Positions 1 to 8,254 are shown, numbered from the stretch's first letter. The stretch: DNA of 64,000 nucleotides from Desulfarculaceae bacterium (GCA_020444545.1 JAHLKT010000003.1:434001-498000), one strand, 5' to 3'. Numbers and translations are program-made. Notes: a model not told the origin generated them from the letters alone.

Positions 1-1225
1 TGCCGCCGAACAGGGGCACCCCGAAGCCCTGGAACCAGGAGGCCTGGGCCCGGCTGGGGTCCATGTGATAGGTCATGCGCGCCCCGGCCATGAACATGGC
101 GTTGGCGAACAGGGTCTGGGGGAAGGGGGCCATGGTGGTGGGCGCCTCGCCCTTGGCGTTCAAGAGGCAGTCCTCGGGGAACTCCCATTCCATGGGGGCC
201 AACAGCGCGTTGTTGGCCGGCAGGTCGTGCAGGAACCAGCCGCAGAAGTAGACCATGGCCATGCCGATGATGCCCTGGAAGAAGCTGTTCAAGGGCTTGT
301 CGGGCAGCATGGGGCTGGTGTCTTCGAACACGAGCTTGATGGTGTCGCCCTTCTTGACCACCGCCAGGTTGATCTTGGTCAGATCCTCGGCCATACCCAC
401 GGTGTCCATGAAGCGCGGCTGGCGGAACACGCCGTCGTTGAGCTGGCTCACCTTTTGGCGGGCCGCATCGGCGGTGACCGCCAGGATGCGCCGCAGCCCG
501 CCCACCACCAGGTCCGAGCCCTTCTGGGAGGCGAAGTCCAGGATGCGGCGCTGGGCGATGCGGCAGGCGGCCAGGCGCGCCTTGATGTCCAGGATCATGG
601 TGCGGGCGTCGCGGTTCATGGAGGCCATCATGGCCAGGATGTCCTCGCGCAGGACGTAGTTCTCGCCCACCTTGATGGGCGGGGCGATGAAGCCCTCGTC
701 GTACTTGGTGCGGGCGCGCGGACAAACCCCGCCCGGGTCGGTGCCGCCGTTCTCGCCGGAGTGGACCACCGCGCCCACGAAGCAGATCAACTCGCCCTCG
801 TGGAACACCGGCACGCACAGGCCCATGTCCGCCGGGTGCACCCCGCCGTAGAAGGGATCGTTGAAGAAGAACGAGTCGCCTTCCTTGACCCCTACCGATT
901 CGTCGTCCAGGTAGTGCTTGACGATGTATTTCACCGGGAGCTGGCCCAACACGGCGTGGAACCAGATGCCCGTGGCCACCACCGCCAGGTCGCCCTGGGC
1001 GGTGTAGATGCCGAAGGCCACATCGCCCCAGCGCATGCCCGAGGAGGCGCCCAGCTTCATGGTGGTTTCCTTGCCCTCCTGGGCCACCATGTTCATCTTG
1101 TGGACGAAGATGTCGTACTCAACGTCGTCGATCTTGTCCTGGGCCGCGGTTTCGCGAGGCGTCATGGGCTCGGGCTTGAGCCGCTGCACCACCTCCATGT
1201 CCCTTGCGTAGACCATCGCGCACAT
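1..1225 (-). CDS. HyuB-type carboxylase/hydantoinase subunit (3' end outside window)
   Basis: Reads as a hydantoinase B / acetone carboxylase catalytic-type subunit. 408 codons are visible and the frame is still open at base 1, so the gene is partial; full HyuB proteins are usually 550-780 residues. An ATG at 1225 follows a GGGAG ribosome site. The N-terminal half contains the NDPFYGGVHPADMG stretch and a VVHSGENGGTDPGG glycine-rich segment typical of the family, which builds the substrate/CO2 site in acetone and acetophenone carboxylases. It is the last visible gene of a minus-strand operon with two HyuA-type ATPases, a zinc-ribbon gamma subunit and a URO-D protein. The family also contains 5-oxoprolinase and N-methylhydantoinase; the zinc-ribbon partner argues for a carboxylase. 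Confidence 0.85.
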   Translation of the reverse strand, partial: MCAMVYARDMEVVQRLKPEPMTPRETAAQDKIDDVEYDIFVHKMNMVAQEGKETTMKLGASSGMRWGDVAFGIYTAQGDLAVVATGIWFHAVLGQLPVKYIVKHYLDDESVGVKEGDSFFFNDPFYGGVHPADMGLCVPVFHEGELICFVGAVVHSGENGGTDPGGVCPRARTKYDEGFIAPPIKVGENYVLREDILAMMASMNRDARTMILDIKARLAACRIAQRRILDFASQKGSDLVVGGLRRILAVTADAARQKVSQLNDGVFRQPRFMDTVGMAEDLTKINLAVVKKGDTIKLVFEDTSPMLPDKPLNSFFQGIIGMAMVYFCGWFLHDLPANNALLAPMEWEFPEDCLLNAKGEAPTTMAPFPQTLFANAMFMAGARMTYHMDPSRAQASWFQGFGVPLFGG

Positions 1226-1281
1226 GGCTTATCTCCCTCTCGCCGGCCCCCTCGGCCGGCGGTGTGGTTTCGTCTGTCGCC

Positions 1282-3426
1282 CTATCCCCGGTTCAGCCGG
1301 AGCACTCCGCTGCCGAAGCCGTCCTTGACGAAGCTCCAGCCCGGCTCCAGCACGTAGGTGGTCTCCGGCGCCTCGATGAGGGCCGGGCCCTCGATGCGGT
1401 TGCCCGCCTCCAGGGCGTCGAAGTCGAACACCGGGGTCTGCTGGAAACCGCCCAGGGCCTGCCAATAGGCCTGGCGCGGCTCGCGGCGGGCCGCCTCGGG
1501 CGGGGTCTCGCCCTTTTCCGGCTCGGGCTGCATGGTCGTGCCCTCGGTCTGCACGTAGGCGGTGAGGTAAAAGCACTCCACGTTCACCCCGCCCTGGGGG
1601 AAGGTGGCCTCGGGGGTGTAGATGGCCGAGTAGTCCTCGGTGAAGCGGTCGCAGATGTCCTTGAAGTCGTCCGGGCCGGACACGCTCAGGTGGGGGCTGA
1701 TGATCTTGGTCAGGTTGTACTGCATGCCGTAGCGCATATCCAGCTCCAGGCGGAAGCCGATCTGCTCCGGCGTGTAACCCTCCAGGCCCAGGTCGGCGGT
1801 GGCCAGCTCCTTGAGCTCCTCCACCACCGTGTTGAAGGCCGCGTAGTCCTGGGTGTAGCACTGCTCGGCGTAGTAGAAGACCTTCATGGTCTTGGACTTG
1901 TCCCAGACCTGCTGGATGTTCACCGTGGAGGCGCCGTAGGCCCCGAACACCGGCGAGGTGGAGGCCACGACGACCTTGTCCACTTGCAGGTAGGGCGCGA
2001 AGCCGCAGGCGTGGGTGGCCCCGGCCCCGCCGCAGGCAAAGAGCACGAAGTCGCGGGGGTCGTGGCCCTTGAGCGCCACCTCGTTGAACACCGCCTGGCC
2101 CATGTGGGCGTCCACCACCGCGCGGATGCGCCGGGCCGCCTCCACCACGTCGATGCCCAGGGGCTCGGCGATGCGGCTCTGGATCGCCTCCTTGCTCAGG
2201 TCCTCGTCCAGGAGCATCTCGCCGCCCAGGTAGTTCTCCGGGTTCAGATAGCCCAGCACCAAATCCGCGTCGGTCACCGTGGGCTCGGTTCCGCCCAGGT
2301 CGTAGCAGGCCGGGCCGGGCATGGACCCGGCGGACTGGGGCCCCACCTCCAGGGAGTTGCCCATCAGCTCGTTGACCCAGGCGATGGAGCCGCCGCCCGC
2401 GCCGATGGACTTGACCTCGATGGCCGGGATGTTGGTGCGCCAGCGGTCGATCACCGGGATGAAGTCATAGGTCTGCAAGCGGCCGCCGCTGACCACCCCG
2501 ATGTCAAAGGAGGTGCCGCCCATGTCGGTGAAGATGATGTTCTGGTGGCCGTACTGTTTGCCCAGGGTCAGGGCGCCGTGCAACCCGGCCACCGGCCCGG
2601 CGTTGTGGGTGAGCACCGCGCGGGTGCGGCTCACCTTCTTCATGCCGCCGGTGTTGTGGATGAGCATCAGGGGCCGCTTGTAGCCGCCGTCGCGCAGCTC
2701 GTTGCCCAGCTTGGTCAGCTCGTCGGCCATCACGCCGTGGATGTAGGCGTTGACGATGGTGGTGATGAAGCGGGTGTACTCGCCGCTCTTGGGCGAAACG
2801 TCGCTGGAGAGGAACACCGGCAACGAGCCCAGGTAATCCTCGGGGTACTCCTCCTCTATCACCTGCTTGATCATGCGCTCGTGGGCCGGGTTGGAGAAGG
2901 ACCACAACAGGCACACCACGAAGCCCATGGCCCCCTTGTCCACCAGCTCCTGCAAGGCGGCCAGGATGTCCTCGCGCTTCAAGGGGCAGACCGGGGTGCC
3001 GAAGGAGTCCATGCGCTCACGCACCCCCACCACCATGTTGCGCGCGATCAGGGGCTCGGCCTTGTTGATGCGGGCCAGATCCTTGTTGCCCTGGCTGTCG
3101 CCGCCGTCGGCCCAGGAGCGGGCCCGGCCCAGGAAGATGGCGTCCTCGTGGCCCGCGGTGGTGATCAGCCCCAGCTTGGGCCCGTTGCGCTCGATCAGCG
3201 CGTTGGTGCCCAGGGTGGTGCTGTAGCGCACCGCCTCGGTGCCCCCCAGGAACTCGCCCATGCCCACCCCTTGGGCGCGGGCCAGCTGCTTGATGCCCCG
3301 CATGAAGCCCACCGAGAGGTCGTAGTGGGTGGTGGGCGATTTGGTGATGAGCCCCCGGCCCTCACCCTCGGTGGCGTAGAAATCGGTGAAGGTTCCCCCG
3401 ATATCGATATTGACCGTCGTTCCCAT
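1282..3426 (-). CDS. HyuA-type ATP-dependent carboxylase subunit (second copy)
   Basis: A 714-residue hydantoinase A / acetone carboxylase beta-type subunit. The ASKHA phosphate-binding motif DIGGTFTD lies at residues 8-15, followed by the Hydant_A_N region, a central HyuA domain with FTDMGGTSFDIG and an IGAGGGSIAW segment, and a C-terminal domain. This subunit class phosphorylates the enolised ketone or activates bicarbonate with ATP. The length matches acetone carboxylase beta subunits (about 715 residues). A ribosome site AAGGAGA precedes the ATG at 3426. It follows the URO-D gene by 26 bases and precedes the HyuB gene by 56. It is clearly divergent from the other HyuA in the operon (4734-6773), so the enzyme may carry two non-identical ATPase subunits as acetophenone carboxylase does. 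Confidence 0.88.
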   Translation of the reverse strand: MGTTVNIDIGGTFTDFYATEGEGRGLITKSPTTHYDLSVGFMRGIKQLARAQGVGMGEFLGGTEAVRYSTTLGTNALIERNGPKLGLITTAGHEDAIFLGRARSWADGGDSQGNKDLARINKAEPLIARNMVVGVRERMDSFGTPVCPLKREDILAALQELVDKGAMGFVVCLLWSFSNPAHERMIKQVIEEEYPEDYLGSLPVFLSSDVSPKSGEYTRFITTIVNAYIHGVMADELTKLGNELRDGGYKRPLMLIHNTGGMKKVSRTRAVLTHNAGPVAGLHGALTLGKQYGHQNIIFTDMGGTSFDIGVVSGGRLQTYDFIPVIDRWRTNIPAIEVKSIGAGGGSIAWVNELMGNSLEVGPQSAGSMPGPACYDLGGTEPTVTDADLVLGYLNPENYLGGEMLLDEDLSKEAIQSRIAEPLGIDVVEAARRIRAVVDAHMGQAVFNEVALKGHDPRDFVLFACGGAGATHACGFAPYLQVDKVVVASTSPVFGAYGASTVNIQQVWDKSKTMKVFYYAEQCYTQDYAAFNTVVEELKELATADLGLEGYTPEQIGFRLELDMRYGMQYNLTKIISPHLSVSGPDDFKDICDRFTEDYSAIYTPEATFPQGGVNVECFYLTAYVQTEGTTMQPEPEKGETPPEAARREPRQAYWQALGGFQQTPVFDFDALEAGNRIEGPALIEAPETTYVLEPGWSFVKDGFGSGVLRLNRG

Positions 3427-3451
3427 ATGGCAAATCTCCTTAAACCCGGGC

Positions 3452-4405
3452 CTAGAGCTGGACCCGGGCGATCTCCTTTACCAACTGGTGCATGGTGTCC
3501 AGGTTGGCCTCGCGGGTGGCCGGGCCCAGGCTGGTGAAGAAAAAGCCGCGCCCGGCCTGGGAGCGGTAGAGCTCCAGGCCCAGGGCCATCGCTTCGCGGG
3601 CCGCTTCCAGGTCGTCAAGGGGCAGGCCAATGCCCAGGCCCAGGCCGTGTCCGGCCAGGTTCTCCAGGGTCTGGCGGGAGGGCAGGCCGCCCTCGCGGGA
3701 TTGCCCCAGGACGTGGAAGTCCATCTTCAGCTGCTCCAGGCCTCCGGGCAGCTCGGCCTCGTAGTCCTGCAGGAACATGCCCACCGGGATGTCGTAGTGG
3801 GCCACCAGGTTGCGCAAGGTGTTGTAGATCTTGCGTTGGGCCATGGTGATGGGCTCCCGGGCCAGGGCGTGACCTTCCAGGAAGATGAGCACGTCGGGCC
3901 GCGTGGCGCAGAAGGCCTCGGTCACCCGCACCGCCAGGGGCTTGATCTCGCCCAGGCGGGCGGCACCCTCTTCCAGGCCGAAGAGCTGCCCGGCCAGGCT
4001 CACCGGCCCGGTGAGCACGGCCACGCAGGCCCGGCTGGAGCGCGACACCTCGAATATCTGGCGGGTCTTTTCCAGGGCCACCTTGAGGCGGCCCGCCTGC
4101 TCGGGCTCGGGGCAAAGCGCGGCCGCCGGCCCGGCCAGCATGGGCCTGTCGTCCTGCCACTGAACCGGACAGCCGCAGGCCTCGGCCAGGAGGGTGAAGT
4201 CCAGCCCGGCCACCACCCCGTCCAGATTGAAAAGGTCTGCCGTCTTGATAAGCAGGTTGGCCCAAGCGGTGGGGTCCTGGGTGTAGGCCTCGACCTTCAC
4301 CCCGCCCACCCGCGCGGCCAGCCCCCGCACCAGAGGCACGAAGGCCGGACGCGACAGAGGCGCGCCCTCCAGGAAGCTGGCGAATAGCTCCCGCCCGGTG
4401 GCCAT
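3452..4405 (-). CDS. URO-D-fold protein without the usual zinc ligands
   Basis: A 317-residue protein that aligns by eye with the uroporphyrinogen decarboxylase / MtaA-MtbA methyltransferase family: an N-terminal GRELFASFLEGAPLSRPAF opening, a central GPVSLAGQLFG segment and a C-terminal TSLGPATREANLDTM. In corrinoid methyltransferases of this family the C-terminal motif carries a zinc-ligand cysteine and an HxC lies about 80 residues earlier. Neither is present here, so ordinary zinc-dependent methyl transfer is unlikely. It is not heme-pathway HemE either: no heme genes are nearby and the HemE N-terminal Arg motif is absent. It starts 2 bases after the gamma-subunit stop and is embedded between carboxylase genes, which suggests a role with that enzyme. 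Function unknown. Confidence 0.8.
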   Translation of the reverse strand: MATGRELFASFLEGAPLSRPAFVPLVRGLAARVGGVKVEAYTQDPTAWANLLIKTADLFNLDGVVAGLDFTLLAEACGCPVQWQDDRPMLAGPAAALCPEPEQAGRLKVALEKTRQIFEVSRSSRACVAVLTGPVSLAGQLFGLEEGAARLGEIKPLAVRVTEAFCATRPDVLIFLEGHALAREPITMAQRKIYNTLRNLVAHYDIPVGMFLQDYEAELPGGLEQLKMDFHVLGQSREGGLPSRQTLENLAGHGLGLGIGLPLDDLEAAREAMALGLELYRSQAGRGFFFTSLGPATREANLDTMHQLVKEIARVQL

Positions 4406-4407
4406 GA

Positions 4408-4737
4408 CTACGCGCCGTGCCTTTCTTTCAGTGCGTCCAGGTCCAGCTCGATGTCATGGGTGATTGGGTGCCCGGGCGGCAGGTACTCGTTTTCCACCAT
4501 GATGCCGCAGCCGGGGCAGTAGAACTCCAGCAGGCGGCAGTAGTTGGGGTCCGGGGTGAAGCTGTAGGCCTGGCCCTCCACCAGGGGCGGATGCACCTCG
4601 GCCATGTCCTTCTCGGCCACCAGGCAGCCCTTCTTGTAGTTCTCCCGGGCGCTGACCAGCTCCTTGCCGCAGCGCTGGCAGCACCACATCTCGTTGCCCA
4701 GGTCTATCTCCAGGTACTCCGTGATCCTGACCTTCAT
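4408..4737 (-). CDS. Acetone carboxylase gamma-type zinc-ribbon subunit
   Basis: A 109-residue protein with two paired-cysteine knuckles, C20-x2-C23 and C74-x2-C77, then PGHPITHDIELD at residues 88-99. Acetone carboxylase gamma subunits show the same order: a CxCG knuckle, then YFCPECG, then a P-x-HPVIHDF-type segment. Those subunits bind zinc and cap the alpha-beta core. It is shorter than classical AcxC (about 168 residues) and lacks the N-terminal extension. Its ATG overlaps the stop of the upstream HyuA gene (ATGA), with the ribosome site GAGGAGG inside that gene, so translation is coupled. This gene is the best evidence that the operon encodes a carboxylase rather than a hydantoinase or oxoprolinase. 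Confidence 0.8.
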   Translation of the reverse strand: MKVRITEYLEIDLGNEMWCCQRCGKELVSARENYKKGCLVAEKDMAEVHPPLVEGQAYSFTPDPNYCRLLEFYCPGCGIMVENEYLPPGHPITHDIELDLDALKERHGA

Positions 4738-6773
4738 GACCGGACCTCCTCCAGGAGCGCGTTGTTATAGGGGTCCACGGACAGGCGCCAGCCAGTAGGC
4801 AGATAGACCGTGGTGTGTTCGGACTCCACCAGGGCGGGGCCGCTGATCTGGTGGCCGTTGCCCAGGCGGGCCCGGTCGTACACCGGCACCTTGGCCCCTT
4901 GGCTTTCCTTTTCCGCGAACACCTGACGCTCGCCCTTGATGGCCTCCTTGGCCTCGCCGGTGGCCGGGGGCATCTGGGGGAACTGGTAATGCGGCACCGA
5001 GGCTTGGGCCAAAAGGCTGATGGTGTTCAGGCTCAGGGCGCCGCCGCCTTCCCAGCCCTCGGCGGCCAGGAGCGCCTTGGCCTGCTCGGCCACGGCCTTG
5101 ATTTGGCTCGCGTCCTCGATCAGCTCCACCGGCGCGGCCACCTTGACCTCCGGGCCGCCTTCGCTCGGCTGCACCAGCAGCTCCAGGGCCTGGGCCATCT
5201 CCTCGGGGGCGAAGCCCTCGCCGCGCATGTCGCGCTGGGCCTCGGCGTCCATGGAGGCGTAGGCCGCCGCCAGGGCCTCGGCCAGGGCGGGGTCGTCCAG
5301 GCCCAGACCCACCCGGCGGTAGTAGAGGTGCCCCACGTCCATGCCCAGGGAGCTGAAGGCCGAGAACACCGCCGAGAAGGGGGTCATCACGATCTTCTTG
5401 AGGCCGGCGGCCGAGGCGATGTCGCAGATGTGGGCCGGCCCGGCCCCGCCGTAGACCACCAGCAGGGGATCGAAGCCCTCGCCGCGCTCGTTCTTGATGC
5501 GGGCCAGCTCCTCGGCCATGGCCTTGTCGATGTCCTGCTTGATAGCCAGGGCCGCCTCCTCGGGGCTGATGCCCAGAGGCTCGGCCACCTTGCTGGCCAG
5601 CAGCTCGCGGGCCTTGGCCGCGTTGAGCTTCATGGTGCCGCCCAGGAAGAAGTCCGGGTCCAGCAGGCCCAGCACCAGGTCCGCGTCGGTCACCGTGGGC
5701 TCGGACCCGCCCAGGTCGAAGCACACCGGGCCGGGCAGCGCGCCCGCCGACTGGGGCCCCACTTGCAGGCCCTTGCCGTTTACCGAGGCGATAGAGCCGC
5801 CCCCCGCGCCGATGGCCCGGATGGAGAGCATGGGCAGGTTCACCGCGAAGCCTTCCACGTCGGGCTCCAGGGTGTAACTGGGTTGGCCCGCGCTCACGTA
5901 GCCCAGGTCAAAGGAGGTGCCGCCCATGTCGGCCGAGATCAGGTCTTGGGCCCCGTAGAGCTGGCCGATGAGGCGCGCGCCCAACAGGCCCGCCGCCGGG
6001 CCGGAGTTGTAGGTGTTGATGGCCCGCGTCTTGGCCACCCGGGCCACGGCCCCGTTGTTGTGCACGATGAAAAGGTTCTTGGCGTAGAGCCGCTGGCGCA
6101 GCTCCTCGCCCGCCTTGTAGAGCAGGCGCACCAGCTTGGCGTGGATGTAGGCGTTCAAGACCGCCGCGTTGATCCGCGCCGCCTCGCCGCTGCGGCGGGT
6201 GATGTCCGAGGACAAGAACACCGGCACCGAGCCCAGGAAGTCGCGGGGGTAGAGTTCCTTGATCTGCCGCCGGGCCAGGCGCTCGTTGGCCGGGTTGCGG
6301 TCCGAGCCGGCCAGGGCCAGCACCAGGCAACGGGCCCCGGCGTCGATCAGCTCCTGAGCCATGGCCAGAACCTCGCCGGCCTCGGGCTCGGAGAGCACCG
6401 CGCCGTCCGGGCCGATCTCCCCGCCGATCTCGCGCACCATGTCCGGCGCCACCAGGGGAGCCTTGCCGCCGTCCTCCTGGCAGGGGGCGTACTCGCCGTG
6501 GCCCTTGCTGAGTAGCAGGCCCACCTTGGCCCCATCACGCTGGATGATGGTGTTGGTGCCGATGGTGTTGGAAAAGCGAATGATCTCGGTCTGGTAGAGC
6601 AGGTCCTCCACCGGCAGCCCGAAACGCGCCGCCCCGGCCTCGATGCATTTCAAGAAGCATTCGGTCAGGTCGTGCGGCGTGGTCGGCACCTTCACCGAGG
6701 CTGAGCGGTCCCCGGACAGGAAAAACCCGTCGGTGAAGGTCCCGCCCGTATCAATGTCTATGCTGAAGCTCAT
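4734..6773 (-). CDS. HyuA-type ATP-dependent carboxylase subunit (first copy)
   Basis: A 679-residue HyuA-family subunit with the phosphate-binding motif DTGGTFTD at residues 8-15, SADMGGTSFDLG in the central domain, and a VYGGAGPAHICDIA segment. It is a paralogue of the 714-residue HyuA further down the operon but differs throughout the C-terminal third. The ATG at 6773 is preceded by GGGAGGGG. It is the first structural gene, 20 bases after the TetR gene, and is translationally coupled to the gamma-type subunit. In the acetophenone carboxylase core two different HyuA-like subunits (alpha and alpha') pair with one HyuB-like and one small subunit. The same set is present here. Confidence 0.87.
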   Translation of the reverse strand: MSFSIDIDTGGTFTDGFFLSGDRSASVKVPTTPHDLTECFLKCIEAGAARFGLPVEDLLYQTEIIRFSNTIGTNTIIQRDGAKVGLLLSKGHGEYAPCQEDGGKAPLVAPDMVREIGGEIGPDGAVLSEPEAGEVLAMAQELIDAGARCLVLALAGSDRNPANERLARRQIKELYPRDFLGSVPVFLSSDITRRSGEAARINAAVLNAYIHAKLVRLLYKAGEELRQRLYAKNLFIVHNNGAVARVAKTRAINTYNSGPAAGLLGARLIGQLYGAQDLISADMGGTSFDLGYVSAGQPSYTLEPDVEGFAVNLPMLSIRAIGAGGGSIASVNGKGLQVGPQSAGALPGPVCFDLGGSEPTVTDADLVLGLLDPDFFLGGTMKLNAAKARELLASKVAEPLGISPEEAALAIKQDIDKAMAEELARIKNERGEGFDPLLVVYGGAGPAHICDIASAAGLKKIVMTPFSAVFSAFSSLGMDVGHLYYRRVGLGLDDPALAEALAAAYASMDAEAQRDMRGEGFAPEEMAQALELLVQPSEGGPEVKVAAPVELIEDASQIKAVAEQAKALLAAEGWEGGGALSLNTISLLAQASVPHYQFPQMPPATGEAKEAIKGERQVFAEKESQGAKVPVYDRARLGNGHQISGPALVESEHTTVYLPTGWRLSVDPYNNALLEEVRS

Positions 6774-6793
6774 TACCGTCCCCTCCCTGTGGA

Positions 6794-7405
6794 CTAAGCC
6801 CTTTTTTGGTCTACCGGCGGGGGCGTGGGCCCCCCGGATATGCCGTACAGGACGAATTCGACCACCTCTTGGCTGGTCTCCTCGAAGTTCATGCGGCCCT
6901 CGGGCCGGTACCAGCGCAAATGCCAGTTGAGAACGCCCAGAATGTTGAAGGCGGCGATGGTGGGGCTTTTGAAATTGGCTTCGCCCGCCTCTTGCAGCGC
7001 TACGAGATGCTCGCGGTAAATGTCCAAGATTTCGCGTTGATACTTCAGGTTGGCCCGGTAGCCCTCGGGCGAGAGGTGCTCCTCGTTGAGGAAGAACACC
7101 TTGGCCTCTTTCTTGAAAACGCCCGAGAGCTCCAGATGGGTCTCGATGAGCCTTTTGAAGCGCTCCCGGGGCGTCCCCGGCTGTTGGCTGGCCTCGCGCA
7201 GGGTGCGGATCACCCTGCCGGAGGCGGTCTCCAGGATGGCCAGCAGCAGGCCTTCCTTGTCGCCGAAGTGATGATAGATGTTGGAGATGCTCAGCCCGGT
7301 GGCCTTGGCTATCTCCCGGATCGAGGTGCCCACGAAGCCGCGCTCGGCGAACAGCTCCAAGGCGCTTAGAGCCAGTTTTTCTTTGCTGCGATTGGTTTCG
7401 CTCAA
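6794..7405 (-). CDS. TetR/AcrR-family transcriptional regulator
   Basis: A regulator of 203 residues from a TTG start. The N-terminal TetR helix-turn-helix spans residues 10-57 (ALELFAERGFVGTSIREIAK, then SISNIYHHFGDKEGLL), followed by a helical ligand-binding domain with the length normal for the family. The frame stays open further upstream to an ATG at 7585, but those 60 codons read as non-coding sequence and run across the probable promoter. The TTG at 7405 with AGAGGA just upstream fits the family's usual start. It lies 20 bases ahead of the first carboxylase gene on the same strand, so it probably controls the whole operon and itself, with a ketone, its CoA ester or a related acid as candidate effector (inference). 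Confidence 0.88.
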   Translation of the reverse strand: MSETNRSKEKLALSALELFAERGFVGTSIREIAKATGLSISNIYHHFGDKEGLLLAILETASGRVIRTLREASQQPGTPRERFKRLIETHLELSGVFKKEAKVFFLNEEHLSPEGYRANLKYQREILDIYREHLVALQEAGEANFKSPTIAAFNILGVLNWHLRWYRPEGRMNFEETSQEVVEFVLYGISGGPTPPPVDQKRA

Positions 7406-7519
7406 AGGTCCTCTTTTCGCAAAACGAGGATTAGGTTGCTCTTCCCGAGTATCCCTACCCGCGGCGAGGCCTGCCCTTGACGATGATGTGGATGCTCTGA
7501 AGGAGGGGCGCTGCGATCT

Positions 7520-7578
7520 AGATCGATCGTTCGACCAAGTATGAATTGAACTTAATCGATCGATCGATCTAAAGTCAA
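7520..7578 (-). promoter_or_regulatory. Probable promoter and operators of the TetR-carboxylase operon
   Basis: On the minus strand a -35-like TTGACT (7573-7578) is separated by 17 bases from a weak -10 TTAAGT (7550-7555). The spacer contains the 14-base self-complementary run ATCGATCGATCGAT (about 7555-7568). A second, imperfect copy, GATCGATCGTTCGA, lies about 35 bases downstream near 7521-7534. Paired palindromes over and just below a promoter are the usual layout for TetR autoregulation. The sites are visible; binding is inferred. Confidence 0.5.
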
Positions 7579-7840
7579 TCCCCAAAAATGACCCTGCCCC
7601 ATTTTTCTGGGCACCAGGCGGCCATCAATCATTTTATTCAATTATATTAACTTGTTAAACTGAATAACTCCGCTTTGCCCGCCGACATAAAGCCGGCGGG
7701 TCCCCTTAAAAACCCTCACGCACCTAGGCCGAAATGGGCCGGATTCAGCCTTTTTGCACGGCGCCGTCTTGCCGCGCCCGGTGGAAACCACCCCCGCGAG
7801 ATCCACCGCTCCGGCTTTGCCCCCCGGCCCTTCAACGCAA
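7579..7840. other. Intergenic stretch between TetR promoter and tRNA terminator
   Basis: No gene is supported here. The stretch holds an AT-rich block (about 7620-7670) with a short inverted repeat TTAAC-TT-GTTAA near 7647-7658. A small hairpin CCCGCCG/CGGCGGG follows at about 7678-7700. Neither can be assigned to a function. Confidence 0.5.
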
Positions 7841-7870
7841 AGAGGGCCCAGCCGAACGGCTGAACCCTCT
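7841..7870 (-). terminator. Terminator behind the tRNA-Lys/tRNA-Glu transcript
   Basis: On the minus strand AGAGGG-TT-CAGCCG-TT-CGGCTG-GG-CCCTCT forms a nearly perfect hairpin ten bases after tRNA-Glu, followed by TTTGCG. It is positioned to end the tRNA transcript. Confidence 0.6.
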
Positions 7871-7880
7871 CAAACAGTCG

Positions 7881-7958
7881 TGGCGTCCCCAACGGGATTT
7901 GAACCCGTGTCGCTGGCGTGAAAGGCCAGTGTCCTGGACCTGGCTAGACGATGGGGAC
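7881..7958 (-). tRNA. tRNA-Glu (UUC anticodon)
   Basis: The minus strand gives GTCCCCA at the acceptor 5' side, an anticodon arm CTGGC-CTTTCAC-GCCAG with TTC in the loop, a T-arm containing GGTTCAAATCC, and an acceptor 3' side TGGGGAC followed by G and an encoded CCA. All four stems pair. It lies 17 bases downstream of tRNA-Lys and is probably co-transcribed with it. Confidence 0.96.
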
Positions 7959-7975
7959 GTCTAATTTTCTAAGCA

Positions 7976-8051
7976 TGGTGGGCCGTGCGTGATTCGAACA
8001 CGCGACTCTCTGCTTAAAAGGCAGATACTCTACCAACTGAGTTAACGGCCC
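7976..8051 (-). tRNA. tRNA-Lys (UUU anticodon)
   Basis: The minus strand gives GGGCCGT at the acceptor 5' side, a D-arm with the AGTTGGTAGA loop, an anticodon loop with TTT, a T-loop GTTCGAATC, and ACGGCCC followed by an encoded ACCA end. It is the first gene of a two-tRNA transcript. Confidence 0.97.
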
Positions 8052-8069
8052 GTTTTTACAGAGGTTGGA

Positions 8070-8098
8070 TTTGTACCACGCACCCAAGGGGGTGTCAA
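8070..8098 (-). promoter_or_regulatory. Sigma-70-type promoter for the tRNA pair
   Basis: On the minus strand a consensus -35 TTGACA (8093-8098), a 17-base spacer and a -10 TACAAA (8070-8075) lie about 20 bases upstream of tRNA-Lys. The spacing to the first mature base suits a stable-RNA promoter. Confidence 0.7.
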
Positions 8099-8162
8099 GA
8101 AAAGCCAATACACCTCTGCCGCGCGGCATGGCTTGCCATCCGGCGCGTTTGGGATTAGGGTG

Positions 8163-8168
8163 TATAAT
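8163..8168 (+). promoter_or_regulatory. -10 element for the small ferredoxin gene
   Basis: A perfect TATAAT lies 87 bases upstream of the ferredoxin ATG at 8255. No convincing -35 sits at the right distance, so this is only a candidate. Confidence 0.35.
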
Positions 8169-8254
8169 ATCATCAAAACGCCTCTCGCGCCGCCGCAGTT
8201 TGGCCGGCGAGGCCCGAAAAATTCGGCTTTTTCGCGCACCCCGGAGATGTCGCC

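Noticed and set aside
3452-4405. Assignment of the URO-D-like gene as heme-pathway hemE.
   Set aside because: It lacks the N-terminal Arg-containing substrate motif, is surrounded by carboxylase genes, and aligns better with the methyltransferase branch.
7406-7585. N-terminal extension of the TetR regulator to the ATG at 7585.
   Set aside because: The extra 60 residues are unlike any TetR N-terminus and cover the promoter and operator sequences. The TTG at 7405 has a ribosome site and gives the normal family length.
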